Notes under the pieces: model-generated
What the model was told of the DNA's origin: nothing
Databases searched by the model: none
What the model saw: the letters and a program-made list of their open reading frames with translations, nothing else
Made by a program: the position numbers and the translations under genes
From: JBALVT01 sp045110675
GTDB lineage: Bacteria > Pseudomonadota > Gammaproteobacteria > Pseudomonadales > Halieaceae
Reading direction: 5' to 3'
Assembly: GCA_045110675.1 (NCBI GenBank)
Contig: JBGCGJ010000006.1
Coordinates: 342,495 to 406,494, forward strand
DNA: 64,000 nt
In this document: piece after piece, positions 8,214-16,875 of the stretch
Layout: every line of letters starts with the position of its first letter
Numbering within the stretch: the first letter of the stretch is position 1

Positions 8214-8394
8214 GGATCCCCAGCATACCGCTGACAGTGTCGCCCTTGAACCCGACGGTCCAAGGTGGCGGTCCCTGTGCTGTTTCAGGCTTTCCGGTCG
8301 AGGCCGGACTTGCACACCAACATCAGCGAGGAACCTCCGGGGTAACACTTATCGGCTCTAAGACTGTCCTGTCTGGCGCATATGCCAGGTACCC
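8214..8394 (-). ncRNA. ssrS: 6S RNA
   Basis: Regulatory RNA that mimics an open promoter and binds sigma70 RNA polymerase. The minus strand contains the hallmark 3' segment CACCTTGGACC...GGGTTCAAGGG, very like E. coli 6S. The ends pair: GGGTACCTGGCATA (5', 8394 downwards) with TATGCTGGGGATCC (3', ending at 8214), then GACAG with CTGTC. This gives an RNA of about 181 bases, the usual size. A TATACT box at 8401-8406 sits just upstream of the proposed 5' end; I see no good -35 at the ideal distance. It lies between zapA and fau, as in E. coli and Pseudomonas. Ends are accurate only to a few bases. Confidence 0.93.
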
Positions 8395-8444
8395 GAGTGA
8401 AGTATACCCTAGCTTGTCTTACAGATTGTAAAAACTGAACGAAA

Positions 8445-8768
8445 TCAGCTGATTTCCAGTTGGCGCAGTTGATACAGCGCGTCGTCCAGCTTGTGATTGA
8501 GCGCTCGAAATGAAGAGTCGTCGGGATCGGAGCTGGCGGTCGCCTGAGCGCCTTCTTCGGAGGCCTGAAGTAGTTCGTAACTGATGTTCAAAGCGGCCAT
8601 GACCGCAATGCGCTCTAAGCCGATTACTTTTCCGGAATCGCGAATGGAGCGCATTTGCTTATCCAGGTATTTCGCTGAAACCACCAGCTCCGCCTGTTGA
8701 TCTTCCGGGCAGGCAACCTGGTACTCTTTATCCAGGATGCGCACGGTTATGGTATTTCCCTGGCTCAC
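8445..8768 (-). CDS. zapA: Cell division protein ZapA
   Basis: FtsZ-ring associated protein that cross-links FtsZ filaments. The 107-residue protein has the ZapA pattern: an N-terminal globular part (ITVRILDKEYQVACPEDQ, then LVVSAKYLDKQMRSIRDS) and a C-terminal coiled coil beginning with IGLERIAVMAALNISYELL. The start is GTG and overlaps the stop of the upstream ZapB-like gene as GTGA, so the two are translationally coupled. 6S RNA follows about 50 bases downstream, the conserved gene order. Confidence 0.95.
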   Translation of the reverse strand: MSQGNTITVRILDKEYQVACPEDQQAELVVSAKYLDKQMRSIRDSGKVIGLERIAVMAALNISYELLQASEEGAQATASSDPDDSSFRALNHKLDDALYQLRQLEIS

Positions 8769-8974
8769 GCCTGATGCTCCATCGCTTTAAGCCTCGCCAA
8801 CATGGCCTCGAGTTTGGCTCTGGCCAGTTCATTTTTAGTCACGAGAGATTTGCGTTCGCTGTGCCAGCTTGCACTGTCCGATTTGAGCGATTTATTCTCT
8901 CGATTCAGTTCGCTGCACAATGCGATTAACTCGTCTATTTTACTCTCGAGCATCTTCAACTGGGTGTCTGGCAT
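8765..8974 (-). CDS. ZapB-like coiled-coil protein (TIGR02449 family)
   Basis: A 69-residue, almost entirely coiled-coil protein with heptads from about 5 to 65 (KMLESKIDELIALCSELNRE, then ARAKLEAMLARLKAME). Short proteins of this kind lie directly upstream of zapA in Pseudomonas and relatives and are annotated as the TIGR02449 family; a ZapB-like role in organising the division ring is likely but inferred. The gene ends in a GTGA overlap with zapA. Its start ATG is divergent from ygfB, with about 170 bases between. Confidence 0.85.
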   Translation of the reverse strand: MPDTQLKMLESKIDELIALCSELNRENKSLKSDSASWHSERKSLVTKNELARAKLEAMLARLKAMEHQA

Positions 8975-9142
8975 GGGGCTATACTTGGACTGTTCTTGTT
9001 TGCGCTCTACTATAGTGGCCGCAGAAACTCAGGTCAACGGCACAAATGTTATGAATATCAATAGCATGCCAAGCACTTTACAATCATTGGTAGAAGTTTG
9101 TGCACCGCGTCAGTGCCAGTCACCTCAGATAGGGAACCCCAT

Positions 9143-9760
9143 ATGTACCATGATGCCTCCGATGAGCCTCAAATTTTCGATTTTGCCGAGCTCGCCAATC
9201 ATCTTTTGGAGCAGGGCTTGCAGTCTTCTCCAGCGGATATTCACGGCTGTTTGTGTGGCCTGCTGGCGGCCGGCGCCGCTGTTGAACCGGAACTGGCTTT
9301 ATCCGCTTTAATCGAGGCGCTTGATCTTGAATTGCGCGGCGAGCTCGCCGAGCAGGTAATGCATTTGTATACCATCAGTGGCGCTGCCCTTGAGGATGAA
9401 GAATTCGATTTCCACCCGCTACTACCTGACGACGAAGATGATATCGAAACAAGAACGATTGCCTTGGGCGGCTGGTGCCAGGGCTTCCTGTCTGGCTTTG
9501 CATTGGTTAGTGCCGGTGCGAGCAGCGCCAGCGAAAATGCGGTCTCCCGCGATAGCGCTGAAGTGTTGAAAGATTTTGCTGCGATTGCACAGGCGGAGGT
9601 TGATCCGGAAGACGCGGAAGATGAAGAAGCTTCCGAAGAGAATTACTATGAGCTGGTGGAATATCTGCGTTTCGCCACGCTGAATGTCTACATGGACAGT
9701 CGCAGCGACTCCGGTTTCGATGTCGATCCGAAATCAAACGGCGATGCACTCTTGCATTGA
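9143..9760 (+). CDS. ygfB: YgfB / UPF0149 family protein
   Basis: Acidic cytoplasmic protein of 205 residues. Family signatures are IHGCLCGLLAAG near residue 32, GGWCQGFLSGF near 110 and the C-terminal NYYELVEYLRFATLNVYMD. I chose ATG 9143 because AGGGAA lies seven bases upstream; an in-frame ATG at 9098 has no such site. YgfB is conserved at the head of the pepP-ubiH-ubiI group in gammaproteobacteria. In Pseudomonas aeruginosa a YgfB protein is reported to dampen the amidase AmpDh3 and so influence beta-lactamase expression; whether that applies here is unknown. Confidence 0.92.
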   Translation: MYHDASDEPQIFDFAELANHLLEQGLQSSPADIHGCLCGLLAAGAAVEPELALSALIEALDLELRGELAEQVMHLYTISGAALEDEEFDFHPLLPDDEDDIETRTIALGGWCQGFLSGFALVSAGASSASENAVSRDSAEVLKDFAAIAQAEVDPEDAEDEEASEENYYELVEYLRFATLNVYMDSRSDSGFDVDPKSNGDALLH

Positions 9761-9809
9761 CTCATTGTATTCCCAGGGCCAGTTCCGAAAATTAAATCGG
9801 ACGAGCGAC

Positions 9810-9838
9810 TTGGACGAGTCCTGTCCGGCGCTTATGCT
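9810..9838 (+). promoter_or_regulatory. Candidate sigma70 promoter for pepP-ubiH-ubiI
   Basis: TTGGAC (9810-9815) and TATGCT (9833-9838) are separated by exactly 17 bases. They lie in the 152-base gap between ygfB and pepP, about 75 bases before the pepP start. Pattern match only. Confidence 0.5.
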
Positions 9839-9912
9839 AGGCCTTGGCAAATATTGTTCTTGGGCAAGTTCGGAGTATCAGTGCAGAGAGTTAGTTTGGA
9901 GTATTCAGCTTA

Positions 9913-11226
9913 ATGGGCATTAGTAAGTCAGAGTTCGCGCGCCGGCGAAAGAATTTTATGGCGTTAATGGAAGCCAACAGCATCGCCATTATCCCGTCTG
10001 CACGCGAACAGCAGCGCAGTCGCGATACTGAATTTCCCTTTCGCCAGGACAGCGACTTCTACTACCTGTCGGGTTTTGTTGAGCCCGAGGCCGTGCTGGT
10101 GCTAATTCCAGGTCGTAAGCACGGGCAATTTGTGATGTTTTGCCGGGAGCGCGATCCCAATATGGAGTTGTGGCACGGGTTTCGCGCCGGGCCTGAAGGC
10201 GCTTGTGAGAATTTCTCCGCCGACGATGCTTTTCCGATTAGCGATATCGACGAAATTTTGCCGGGTCTTATAGAAGGCAGAGATCGTGTTTATTACTCCA
10301 TGGGCCGAAGCACTGAATTCGATCAGCAAATCATGTCCTGGGTGAACCAAATTCGCTCAAAAGAAGCCAGCGGTGCTGTTCCTCCAGGCGAGTTTAATGA
10401 TCTCGATCACATGCTGCACGACCTGCGTTTGTTTAAAAGTGCAGCCGAACAACGGCTGATGCGTCGGGCCGGTGAAATTAGTGCCAACGCGCATATTCGA
10501 GCGATGCGTTACTGCAAACCCGGCCAGGTCGAGTACCAGCTTGAAGCAGAAATCCTGCACGATTTTGCGCGCTCCGGTGCGCGCTATCCCGCCTATGCGA
10601 GTATCGTTGGTAGCGGTGAGAATGCCTGTGTTATGCACTATGTCGAGAATGATGCAAAGATGCGCAGTGGTGATCTGGTACTAATCGATGCAGGCTGCGA
10701 ATTTGAGTATTACGCAGCGGATATCAGCCGCACGTTTCCGGTGAACGGGGTCTACAGCAAGGAGCAGCGCGCGCTGTATGAGGTCGTGTTGGAGGCACAA
10801 TTGGCGGCTATTGAAGCGATTAAACCCGGCAACCACTGGAATCAGCCGCATGATGCCAGCGTTCGCGTCATCACTGAGGGGCTGGTTAAACTGGGACTTC
10901 TAAAAGGGCGAGTCGCGAGTTTGATTGAGCGAGAGGCCTACAGGGAATTTTATATGCACAAGGCCGGTCACTGGTTGGGTCTGGATGTGCACGATGTGGG
11001 AGATTATCGTGTCGCCGAAGAGTGGCGATTGTTAGAGCCAGGCATGGTGTTAACGGTAGAGCCAGGCATCTATGTTTCGCCACACAATACCCGGGTGGCA
11101 AAAAAATGGCGCGGCATTGGTATTCGCATAGAAGATGATGTCATTGTGACTGCTCAGGGCAACGAGGTGATTACCGCCGCCGTACCCAAAACCGTCGAAG
11201 AAATAGAGTCGTTGATGGCGTCGTGA
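9913..11226 (+). CDS. pepP: Xaa-Pro aminopeptidase (aminopeptidase P II)
   Basis: Cytoplasmic dimanganese peptidase of the pita-bread fold that removes N-terminal residues next to proline. The N-terminal domain (about 1-170) starts with FARRRKNFMALM and has the FPFRQDSDFYYLSGF signature. The catalytic domain holds the five metal ligands: Asp in LIDAGCEFEYYAADISRTF (two Asp), His in HKAGHWLGLDVHDVG, Glu in TVEPGIYV, and Glu in GIRIEDDV. Length (437) is the same range as E. coli PepP (441). The gene precedes ubiH, its usual neighbour. Confidence 0.96.
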   Translation: MGISKSEFARRRKNFMALMEANSIAIIPSAREQQRSRDTEFPFRQDSDFYYLSGFVEPEAVLVLIPGRKHGQFVMFCRERDPNMELWHGFRAGPEGACENFSADDAFPISDIDEILPGLIEGRDRVYYSMGRSTEFDQQIMSWVNQIRSKEASGAVPPGEFNDLDHMLHDLRLFKSAAEQRLMRRAGEISANAHIRAMRYCKPGQVEYQLEAEILHDFARSGARYPAYASIVGSGENACVMHYVENDAKMRSGDLVLIDAGCEFEYYAADISRTFPVNGVYSKEQRALYEVVLEAQLAAIEAIKPGNHWNQPHDASVRVITEGLVKLGLLKGRVASLIEREAYREFYMHKAGHWLGLDVHDVGDYRVAEEWRLLEPGMVLTVEPGIYVSPHNTRVAKKWRGIGIRIEDDVIVTAQGNEVITAAVPKTVEEIESLMAS

Positions 11227-11255
11227 ATACAGGGTTGTGCGATGAGTTGTAAAGG

Positions 11256-12509
11256 ATGATTGAGCGCAGGGATATTGTGATTGCCGGTGGCGGAATGGTT
11301 GGTGTTAGTCTGGCTTTGCAGCTGGGCGCAGCACTGCCAGACAACATCCGTATTTTACTGGTGGAAGGGTTTCCCTTTCCGGAAGCGAACGCTGAGAATC
11401 GCCCAGACTATCACCCCTCATTTGATGCCCGTTCCACCGCCTTGAGTTTTGGCTCGCGTCTAATCTATGAACAAATCGGCGTTTGGAGTGATCTGGAAGA
11501 ATGGCTCTGTCCCATTGAAACTATCCACGTTTCCAACAAAGGCAGATTTGGTAGCGCGCTAATGAAGGCCGCGGATTACCAATGGCATGCTCTGGGTTAC
11601 GTGGTTGAAAACGCCTGGCTGGGCAATACCCTGATTCAGTCTTTGTACCGCCAGGGAAGGGTTGAGTTGGTCAGTCCCGCCAAGGTGATTGAGGCCAGTT
11701 CGGCCGATGGCCATGTTAACTTAAAGATTGAAGGCGAACAGTTTGCACAAGAAATAGAAGCGGGGTTGCTTCTTGTAGCCGATGGTGCCAACTCCGGTCT
11801 GCGTGAACAACTGGGTGTTGCGGTCGATGAAAAACAATATCGTCAACACGCCATTGTTGCCAATGTTGCTTTCACTGAAGACCACCGTGGTTGTGCCTAT
11901 GAACGTTTCACCGATGATGGCCCCGTGGCTTTTTTACCGCTGCTGCCGACCCGGTCGGGTGAACATCGTGCTGGTGTCGTATGGACATTGCCGCCGGACC
12001 AATCCGAGCTTTTACAAAACTGCGATCAAGCAGAATTCCTCGCGGGTTTGCAGGAGAAATTTGGCTACCGTCTGGGACGCCTGACGCAGGTCGGACAGCG
12101 CCATAGTTATCCACTGGCGCTGATTCAATCTGCAGAGCAGGTGCGAAACAATATTGTCGTTATGGGTAATGCTGCCCATGCGCTGCACCCCGTTGCTGGG
12201 CAGGGCTACAACTTGGCGCTGCGAGATGTGGCGGTGTTGGGTGACGTACTTGCCCAGGCCGCACATGCGGATGTTCCTCTGGGTGATCTAGCCGTATTGT
12301 CAAAGTATGAAAGCCGCCAAAAGTTCGATCAGGCGCGCACAGTTCAATTTAGCGACAAGTTACCCTCGCTGTTTATGTACTCGGATCCTCTGTTAGGTCT
12401 GGCTAGGGATTTAGGGCTGTCGGGACTCGATATTTTACCATCGGCAAAACGCGCGTTTGTTCGCCAGGCGGCGGGCATGGCCAACTTGAGTGATGCCAGC
12501 CATGGATGA
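11256..12509 (+). CDS. ubiH: 2-octaprenyl-6-methoxyphenol hydroxylase (ubiquinone synthesis)
   Basis: FAD-dependent aromatic monooxygenase of the UbiH/UbiI/UbiF family. The N-terminal dinucleotide fold has GGGMVGVSLALQL at about 10-22, the middle has the ADGANSGLRE motif near 175, and the second FAD motif GNAAHALHPVAGQGYNLALR lies near 305. The assignment to UbiH rather than a paralogue rests on its place directly after pepP and on the FDARSTALSFGS segment. Its stop overlaps the start of the next hydroxylase gene. The start ATG has AAAGG immediately before it, which is unusually close. Confidence 0.92.
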   Translation: MIERRDIVIAGGGMVGVSLALQLGAALPDNIRILLVEGFPFPEANAENRPDYHPSFDARSTALSFGSRLIYEQIGVWSDLEEWLCPIETIHVSNKGRFGSALMKAADYQWHALGYVVENAWLGNTLIQSLYRQGRVELVSPAKVIEASSADGHVNLKIEGEQFAQEIEAGLLLVADGANSGLREQLGVAVDEKQYRQHAIVANVAFTEDHRGCAYERFTDDGPVAFLPLLPTRSGEHRAGVVWTLPPDQSELLQNCDQAEFLAGLQEKFGYRLGRLTQVGQRHSYPLALIQSAEQVRNNIVVMGNAAHALHPVAGQGYNLALRDVAVLGDVLAQAAHADVPLGDLAVLSKYESRQKFDQARTVQFSDKLPSLFMYSDPLLGLARDLGLSGLDILPSAKRAFVRQAAGMANLSDASHG

Positions 12510-13722
12510 TCACAAGCATTACGATGTGACCATTATTGGCGCCGGTATAGCGGGCAGCACTCTTGCGTTGTTGTTGAGCGGCAAAGGTCTGTCGATAGCC
12601 CTGGTAGAAGCGCAACCGCCCGGAGTGGAATCGGGTAAAGCCAAGCGCGGTATTTCTGGCTTTGATTCGAGAGTCAGCGCCCTAACGCCCAATTCCCGAG
12701 TGCTTTTAGAACAAATTCAGGTTTGGCAAGGCATTACCGCGCAGCGGGTATGTGCGTATCAGCACATGACTGTCTGGGATGGAGATGGCACCGCTGTACT
12801 TGAATTCGATGGCGATGAGATGGATGTCAGCGCTCTGGGCTATATCGCAGAAAACGCCGTCGTTGTGGGTTCACTACTGGATCGTGTAAGGGCCTCAAGC
12901 GATATTACCTTTTTTAATCCAAGGCGCCTGGAACAGTGTGATGTTTTGGAAGCTGGTACAGTGGAAATTGCCTTGGAAAACGGCACACAGCTGACTACCG
13001 ATCTGCTTGTTGCCGCAGATGGCGCGCTTTCGAAAGTCCGTCAGATGCTCGATTTTGAAACCCGGGAGTGGGATTACGGTCATCGCGCCATCGTGGCAAC
13101 TGTCCAGCTTGAGCTGCCGCATCAGTCTACCGCTTGGCAGCGTTTTCTGTCTTCGGGTCCGCTGGCATTTTTACCGCTACCCGATGTCGATGGCCAGCAC
13201 TTCTGCTCTATTGTCTGGTCTTTGGACGAGGCGCTGGTCGATCCACTCCTGGCCTTGGATGATCAGGAATTCTGTCGACAACTTCAGGAGGCATTCGAGG
13301 GCCGTCTGGGTAATGTCGAGGCGTGCTCAAAACGCTTTGCGTTCCCACTTCGCCAACGCCATGCGGTGGAATATGTGCGCAGTGGTGTCGCGCTGGTGGG
13401 TGATGCGGCCCACACAATCCATCCCCTGGCAGGGCAGGGAGTCAACCTGGGTCTGCAAGATGTAGCCGTATTGGCGCAGGAGGTACTCACAGCTCACAGC
13501 AATGGTCAGAATTGCGGTCAGCTGGAAACACTCAAACGCTATCAGCGTCGGCGTCTGGGTGAAAACTTGGCCATGATGGCGGCGATGGATGGTTTCAAAC
13601 GCTTGTTTGCACAGCGGTCTCTGCCTGTTCGATGGCTGCGCAATGCAGGCATGCGGTCGGTGGGAAATTTCGCGCCTTTAAAGCGCCAGTTAATGCGCCA
13701 TGCAATGGGTATTGGTCGATAG
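12502..13722 (+). CDS. ubiI: UbiI/VisC-like FAD-dependent ubiquinone hydroxylase
   Basis: Second FAD monooxygenase of ubiquinone synthesis, probably acting at C5 of the ring as UbiI does. It has GAGIAGSTLALLLSGKG near the start, AADGALSKVRQ near 170 and GDAAHTIHPLAGQGVNLGLQ near 296. It overlaps ubiH by eight bases when ATG 12502 is used; ATG 12493 or GTG 12490 are in frame too and would add three or four residues. The two hydroxylases are clear paralogues and lie in tandem as in Pseudomonas and E. coli. UbiF or a broader-specificity enzyme cannot be excluded from sequence alone. Confidence 0.85.
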   Translation: MDDHKHYDVTIIGAGIAGSTLALLLSGKGLSIALVEAQPPGVESGKAKRGISGFDSRVSALTPNSRVLLEQIQVWQGITAQRVCAYQHMTVWDGDGTAVLEFDGDEMDVSALGYIAENAVVVGSLLDRVRASSDITFFNPRRLEQCDVLEAGTVEIALENGTQLTTDLLVAADGALSKVRQMLDFETREWDYGHRAIVATVQLELPHQSTAWQRFLSSGPLAFLPLPDVDGQHFCSIVWSLDEALVDPLLALDDQEFCRQLQEAFEGRLGNVEACSKRFAFPLRQRHAVEYVRSGVALVGDAAHTIHPLAGQGVNLGLQDVAVLAQEVLTAHSNGQNCGQLETLKRYQRRRLGENLAMMAAMDGFKRLFAQRSLPVRWLRNAGMRSVGNFAPLKRQLMRHAMGIGR

Positions 13723-13727
13723 AACCG

Positions 13728-13755
13728 TTGTTTTTCCCTTGATGGCCGTTAGAAT
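13728..13755 (+). promoter_or_regulatory. Candidate sigma70 promoter for gcvH
   Basis: TTGTTT (13728-13733) and TAGAAT (13750-13755) with a 16-base spacer lie about 60 bases upstream of gcvH, just after ubiI. No glycine riboswitch fits in the 95-base gap. Confidence 0.45.
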
Positions 13756-13817
13756 AGCCGCCCAGAAACTCCATTTAGTATTGCGGCCGCAATGGCCATC
13801 GTTTTAGAGGAATAACC

Positions 13818-14210
13818 ATGAGCCATACCCCCAGCGAACTGAAATACGCCAGCTCCCATGAGTGGGCGCTGCTTGAAGAAGATGGCACTGTCACCGTGGG
13901 TATATCTGACCATGCTCAGGAAGCCCTGGGTGATGTGGTGTTTGTCGAGCTACCCGATGTGGGTGATGTCCTGGCGGCGGCAGACGAAGCGGGTGTGGTG
14001 GAATCTGTTAAAGCGGCATCGGATGTCTATGCGCCGGTGGCGGGTGAAGTGATCGCTATCAATGATGTTTTGGAAGATGCTCCAGAGACGGTAAATTCTG
14101 ATCCCTACACGGAAGGCTGGTTCTATAAATTAAAGCCTGCAGATGTTTCCGAGCTGGAATCTCTGCTCAGTGCCGAAGACTACGCCCAGCAGTGTAGCGA
14201 AGAGGATTAG
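13818..14210 (+). CDS. gcvH: Glycine cleavage system H protein
   Basis: Lipoyl carrier of the glycine cleavage complex, which shuttles the aminomethyl group between the P, T and L proteins. The lipoylated residue is Lys65 in the motif GVVESVKAASDVYAPV, the same position as in E. coli. The rest is typical: YASSHEWALLEEDGTVTVGI at the start, GEVIAINDVLEDAPETVNSDPY in the second half (read as two adjacent family motifs). A good AGAGGAATAACC precedes the ATG. The gcvT and gcvP genes are not in this window. Confidence 0.97.
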   Translation: MSHTPSELKYASSHEWALLEEDGTVTVGISDHAQEALGDVVFVELPDVGDVLAAADEAGVVESVKAASDVYAPVAGEVIAINDVLEDAPETVNSDPYTEGWFYKLKPADVSELESLLSAEDYAQQCSEED

Positions 14211-14226
14211 ACAGCCCATTGCCCCC

Positions 14227-15420
14227 ATGGGACTCCCGCTAGCGGACCTCTACCTTAATAAGGGAGCTGACAGGCGTTTGCGTGCAGGACACCTTTGGGT
14301 TTATTCCAATGAGGTGGACAACAAGCGCTCTGCCCTGAGCCAATTTAGGCCCGGGGACTCTGTCAACGTTGTCGATGCTGCGGGCCGATCACTCGGCTGC
14401 GCCTATATGGAGCCGCAGTCTCTTATTTGCGCTCGAATCTACTCACACCAAAGTCAATGTTCCTTCGACGGTGATCTTATCGACACTTACATCGCCAGGG
14501 CCCTGGCGGCTCGCGAAGCCTCTTTTGATCAACCCTATTACCGTCTGGTCTACGGCGACAGTGATCTCTTGCCGGGTTTGGTTATCGACAGATTTGATGG
14601 TTACCTGGTCATGCAATTGAACAACTCAGGCATAGAACGCTATGAAAACGACATTATTGCGGCGCTCGTATCACAGCTTGAGCCTTCCGGTATTTTGTTA
14701 CGTGCCGATAGTCGGGCTCGGCGCGAACTAAAACTCCCCGATCGTATTGAGGTAGTGCATGGAGAGGTCCCCGCAACGGTTGAGCTCGAAGAAAACGGCG
14801 TCCGTTTTCTCGCACCCCTTTGGGATGGGCAGAAGACGGGCTGGTTCTATGACCACCGTATGTCGCGCGCCAGGCTAGCAGCCTATGTAGATGGGAAATC
14901 GGTTCTCGACGTTTACAGTTACATAGGCGGCTGGGGTATTCAGGCAGCCGCTTTCGGTGCGGCGCAAGTATGCTGTGTTGACAGTTCTGCGACCGCGCTT
15001 GCAGGGGTTGCGGCGAATGCTCTTCACAACCAGTTCGATGATCGCGTTTCCACGCGATTGGGTTCCGCCGCTGAAACCATGGAGGCGATGGGTGCCGAGG
15101 GCTCACGATATGACGTTGTGATTCTCGACCCTCCCGCATTCATCCAGCGCAGGAAAGATGTGAAAAAAGGCATTGCAGCCTATCGCCGTATTAATGAGTT
15201 GGGTCTGAAGCTATTAAAACCCGGTGGGCTATTGGTGTCGGGGTCCTGCTCCATGCATTTAGCGAGGGCCGATCTCATTCAGGCCCTGGGAAGTGCGGCG
15301 AATCGCCTGGGTTGCGAACTGCGCGTGATTGAACAGGGCGCACAGGGTCCCGATCACCCCATCCACCCTGCAATTCCCGAAACCGAATATCTCAAGGCCA
15401 TATTCGCGCGCAAGTTATAG
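14227..15420 (+). CDS. rlmI: Class I SAM-dependent 23S rRNA methyltransferase, RlmI family
   Basis: In E. coli RlmI makes m5C1962 of 23S rRNA. The product (397 residues; E. coli 396) starts with a PUA RNA-binding domain (RLRAGHLWVYSNEVD, then GRSLGCAYMEP), followed by a Rossmann-like catalytic domain. Motifs seen are DHRMSRARLA, SVLDVYSYIGGWGIQAAAFGA, CCVDSS, and the catalytic VILDPPAFIQRRKD, ending with SGSCSMHL. I start it at ATG 14227, 16 bases after gcvH; an in-frame start inside gcvH would add 28 residues that do not fit the family. Paralogous C5-cytosine methyltransferases of this family exist, so the exact target site is inferred. Confidence 0.88.
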   Translation: MGLPLADLYLNKGADRRLRAGHLWVYSNEVDNKRSALSQFRPGDSVNVVDAAGRSLGCAYMEPQSLICARIYSHQSQCSFDGDLIDTYIARALAAREASFDQPYYRLVYGDSDLLPGLVIDRFDGYLVMQLNNSGIERYENDIIAALVSQLEPSGILLRADSRARRELKLPDRIEVVHGEVPATVELEENGVRFLAPLWDGQKTGWFYDHRMSRARLAAYVDGKSVLDVYSYIGGWGIQAAAFGAAQVCCVDSSATALAGVAANALHNQFDDRVSTRLGSAAETMEAMGAEGSRYDVVILDPPAFIQRRKDVKKGIAAYRRINELGLKLLKPGGLLVSGSCSMHLARADLIQALGSAANRLGCELRVIEQGAQGPDHPIHPAIPETEYLKAIFARKL

Positions 15421-15541
15421 CTTCCAAATTCTTTGGCCTGTTGATTGAATCGGGCAGTCTTGCTCATTCTTTCTTTATCAGAACAACTTATCTACACTCC
15501 TATGCAATTACTGCTCGCGCACACGTGCCAGGGAATCGATT

Positions 15542-16141
15542 ATGGACAATAAGAAAAAAAACGGCGGCCGATTTTTGGTGATGGCTCTGGCTGCTCTGCT
15601 GGCTGGCTGTGGAGTTAACAACATTCCGACGTTTGATGAAAAAGTAAAAGCTACTTGGGCCCAGGTTGAGAATCAATACCAAAGGCGTGCCGATTTGATT
15701 CCAAACCTTGTTTCCACTGTGAAAGGCTACGCTGCCCATGAAACCGAGACTTTACAGGCTGTCGTTGAAGCCCGCGCGAAAGTGGGCTCTATGAACGTTG
15801 ATGCAGATCTGTTGAATGACCCCGTCAAATTACAGGCGTTTGAGCAGGCGCAAGCGCAACTCAGTGGTGCTCTTAGTCGCTTGATGGTGGTAGTCGAACG
15901 CTATCCGGATTTGAAGGCCAATCAAAATTTTCTAGCCTTGCAGTCGCAGCTTGAGGGCACTGAAAACAGAATATCCGTGGCTCGCAGGGATTACATCACC
16001 TCGGTCAGCGACTACAACACCGAGATTCGAACCTTTCCCGGTAGGCTTTGGCATAGCTTTCTGTATAGCGATATGTCTATTCGCGATACCTACCAAGCGA
16101 CAAAAGAGAATTCTGAAGAGGCGCCACAGGTTCAGTTTTAA
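15542..16141 (+). CDS. LemA family lipoprotein
   Basis: LemA-type protein of 199 residues. The N-terminus has a lipoprotein signal with lipobox LLAGC (Cys at about 24), rather than the membrane helix seen in many LemA proteins. The family pattern follows: VKATWAQVENQYQRRADLIPNL near 36, ETLQAVVEARAKV, LMVVVERYPDLKANQNFL, and RDYITSVSDYNTEIRTFP. Its structure would be a long helical bundle. The stop overlaps the start of the next gene as TAATG, and two TPM-domain genes follow, the common LemA-TPM association. The biological role of LemA proteins is not settled. Confidence 0.93.
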   Translation: MDNKKKNGGRFLVMALAALLAGCGVNNIPTFDEKVKATWAQVENQYQRRADLIPNLVSTVKGYAAHETETLQAVVEARAKVGSMNVDADLLNDPVKLQAFEQAQAQLSGALSRLMVVVERYPDLKANQNFLALQSQLEGTENRISVARRDYITSVSDYNTEIRTFPGRLWHSFLYSDMSIRDTYQATKENSEEAPQVQF

Positions 16142-16875
16142 TGCGCCAGTTTGCGCTGCTCATAGCGGCCTTCTCCTTTCTTTTTATTTCCCTAGTCACG
16201 GCGGAACCTTCCTTCCCTACGTTGAGCGGTCGCATCGTCGACACCAGTGGCTTGCTGGCACGCCAAACACAAGCTGAATTGACTTCTCTACTCAAGGCAC
16301 ATGAAGAGGCGACCGGTGCGCAGATAGTTTTCACGTCAGTTCCAGATCTTCAAGGCTATGATATCGAAACTTACGGCAATAAATTGGCACGTCACTGGGG
16401 CATTGGTGAAAAGGAAAAGAACAACGGCATTGTTCTAATTGTGGCTAAGAAGGAGCGAAAAATTCGTATTGAGGTGGGATATGGATTGGAGGGGCTAGTG
16501 ACGGATGCCATCAGCGCCAACATTATTCACAGCCTTATACTGCCTGAGTTTAAAAAAAGTCGTTTTGAAAAAGGAGTCGTATTGGGTGTGCGGGCTCTCG
16601 TGGAAGCATCGCAGGGGGAATACTCGCCCCGCAAGAGAAAGGTCAACAAAGGCTTTCCGCCCCCGTTATTTGCCCTCGTATTCATCATGTTTGTGGTTTT
16701 AATCGTCATCAGCTCCATTTTTGGTGGCGGTGGAGGCGGTCCGGGACGACTCCACTCCGTTTACGGCTATGGAAGCGGCGGTTATAACGGTCGCACCGGA
16801 GGGGGTTTTTCCGGAGGTGGCTTTGGCGGCGGTGGTGGAAGCTTCGGAGGCGGTGGCGCCTCGGGAGGTTGGTAA
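16141..16875 (+). CDS. TPM-domain protein with glycine-rich tail (YgcG family)
   Basis: Secreted or membrane-anchored protein of 244 residues. A signal peptide (1-21, ending VTAEP) is followed by the TPM domain (about 28-155: RIVDTSGLLARQTQAEL, HWGIGEKEKNNGIVLIV, KIRIEVGYGLEGLVTDA). A membrane segment lies at about 178-197, then a tail of Gly-Gly repeats ending GGGGASGGW. The tail has the look of the glycine-rich ends of this family. Starts at the TAATG overlap with lemA and ends at another TAATG overlap, so the three genes are translationally coupled. TPM domains have been linked to photosystem repair in plants; the bacterial function is unclear. Confidence 0.92.
   Translation: MRQFALLIAAFSFLFISLVTAEPSFPTLSGRIVDTSGLLARQTQAELTSLLKAHEEATGAQIVFTSVPDLQGYDIETYGNKLARHWGIGEKEKNNGIVLIVAKKERKIRIEVGYGLEGLVTDAISANIIHSLILPEFKKSRFEKGVVLGVRALVEASQGEYSPRKRKVNKGFPPPLFALVFIMFVVLIVISSIFGGGGGGPGRLHSVYGYGSGGYNGRTGGGFSGGGFGGGGGSFGGGGASGGW

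Noticed and set aside
8207..8263. Upstream extension of fau (start at the TTG at 8263)
   Set aside because: This stretch is part of the 6S RNA and the residues do not fit the family; kept as an alternative only.
13723..13817. Glycine riboswitch before gcvH
   Set aside because: The gap is too short and contains a plausible promoter instead; no aptamer core is visible.
14143..14226. Extension of the rlmI-like gene into gcvH
   Set aside because: Would overlap gcvH and add 28 residues unlike the family; ATG 14227 gives the normal length.
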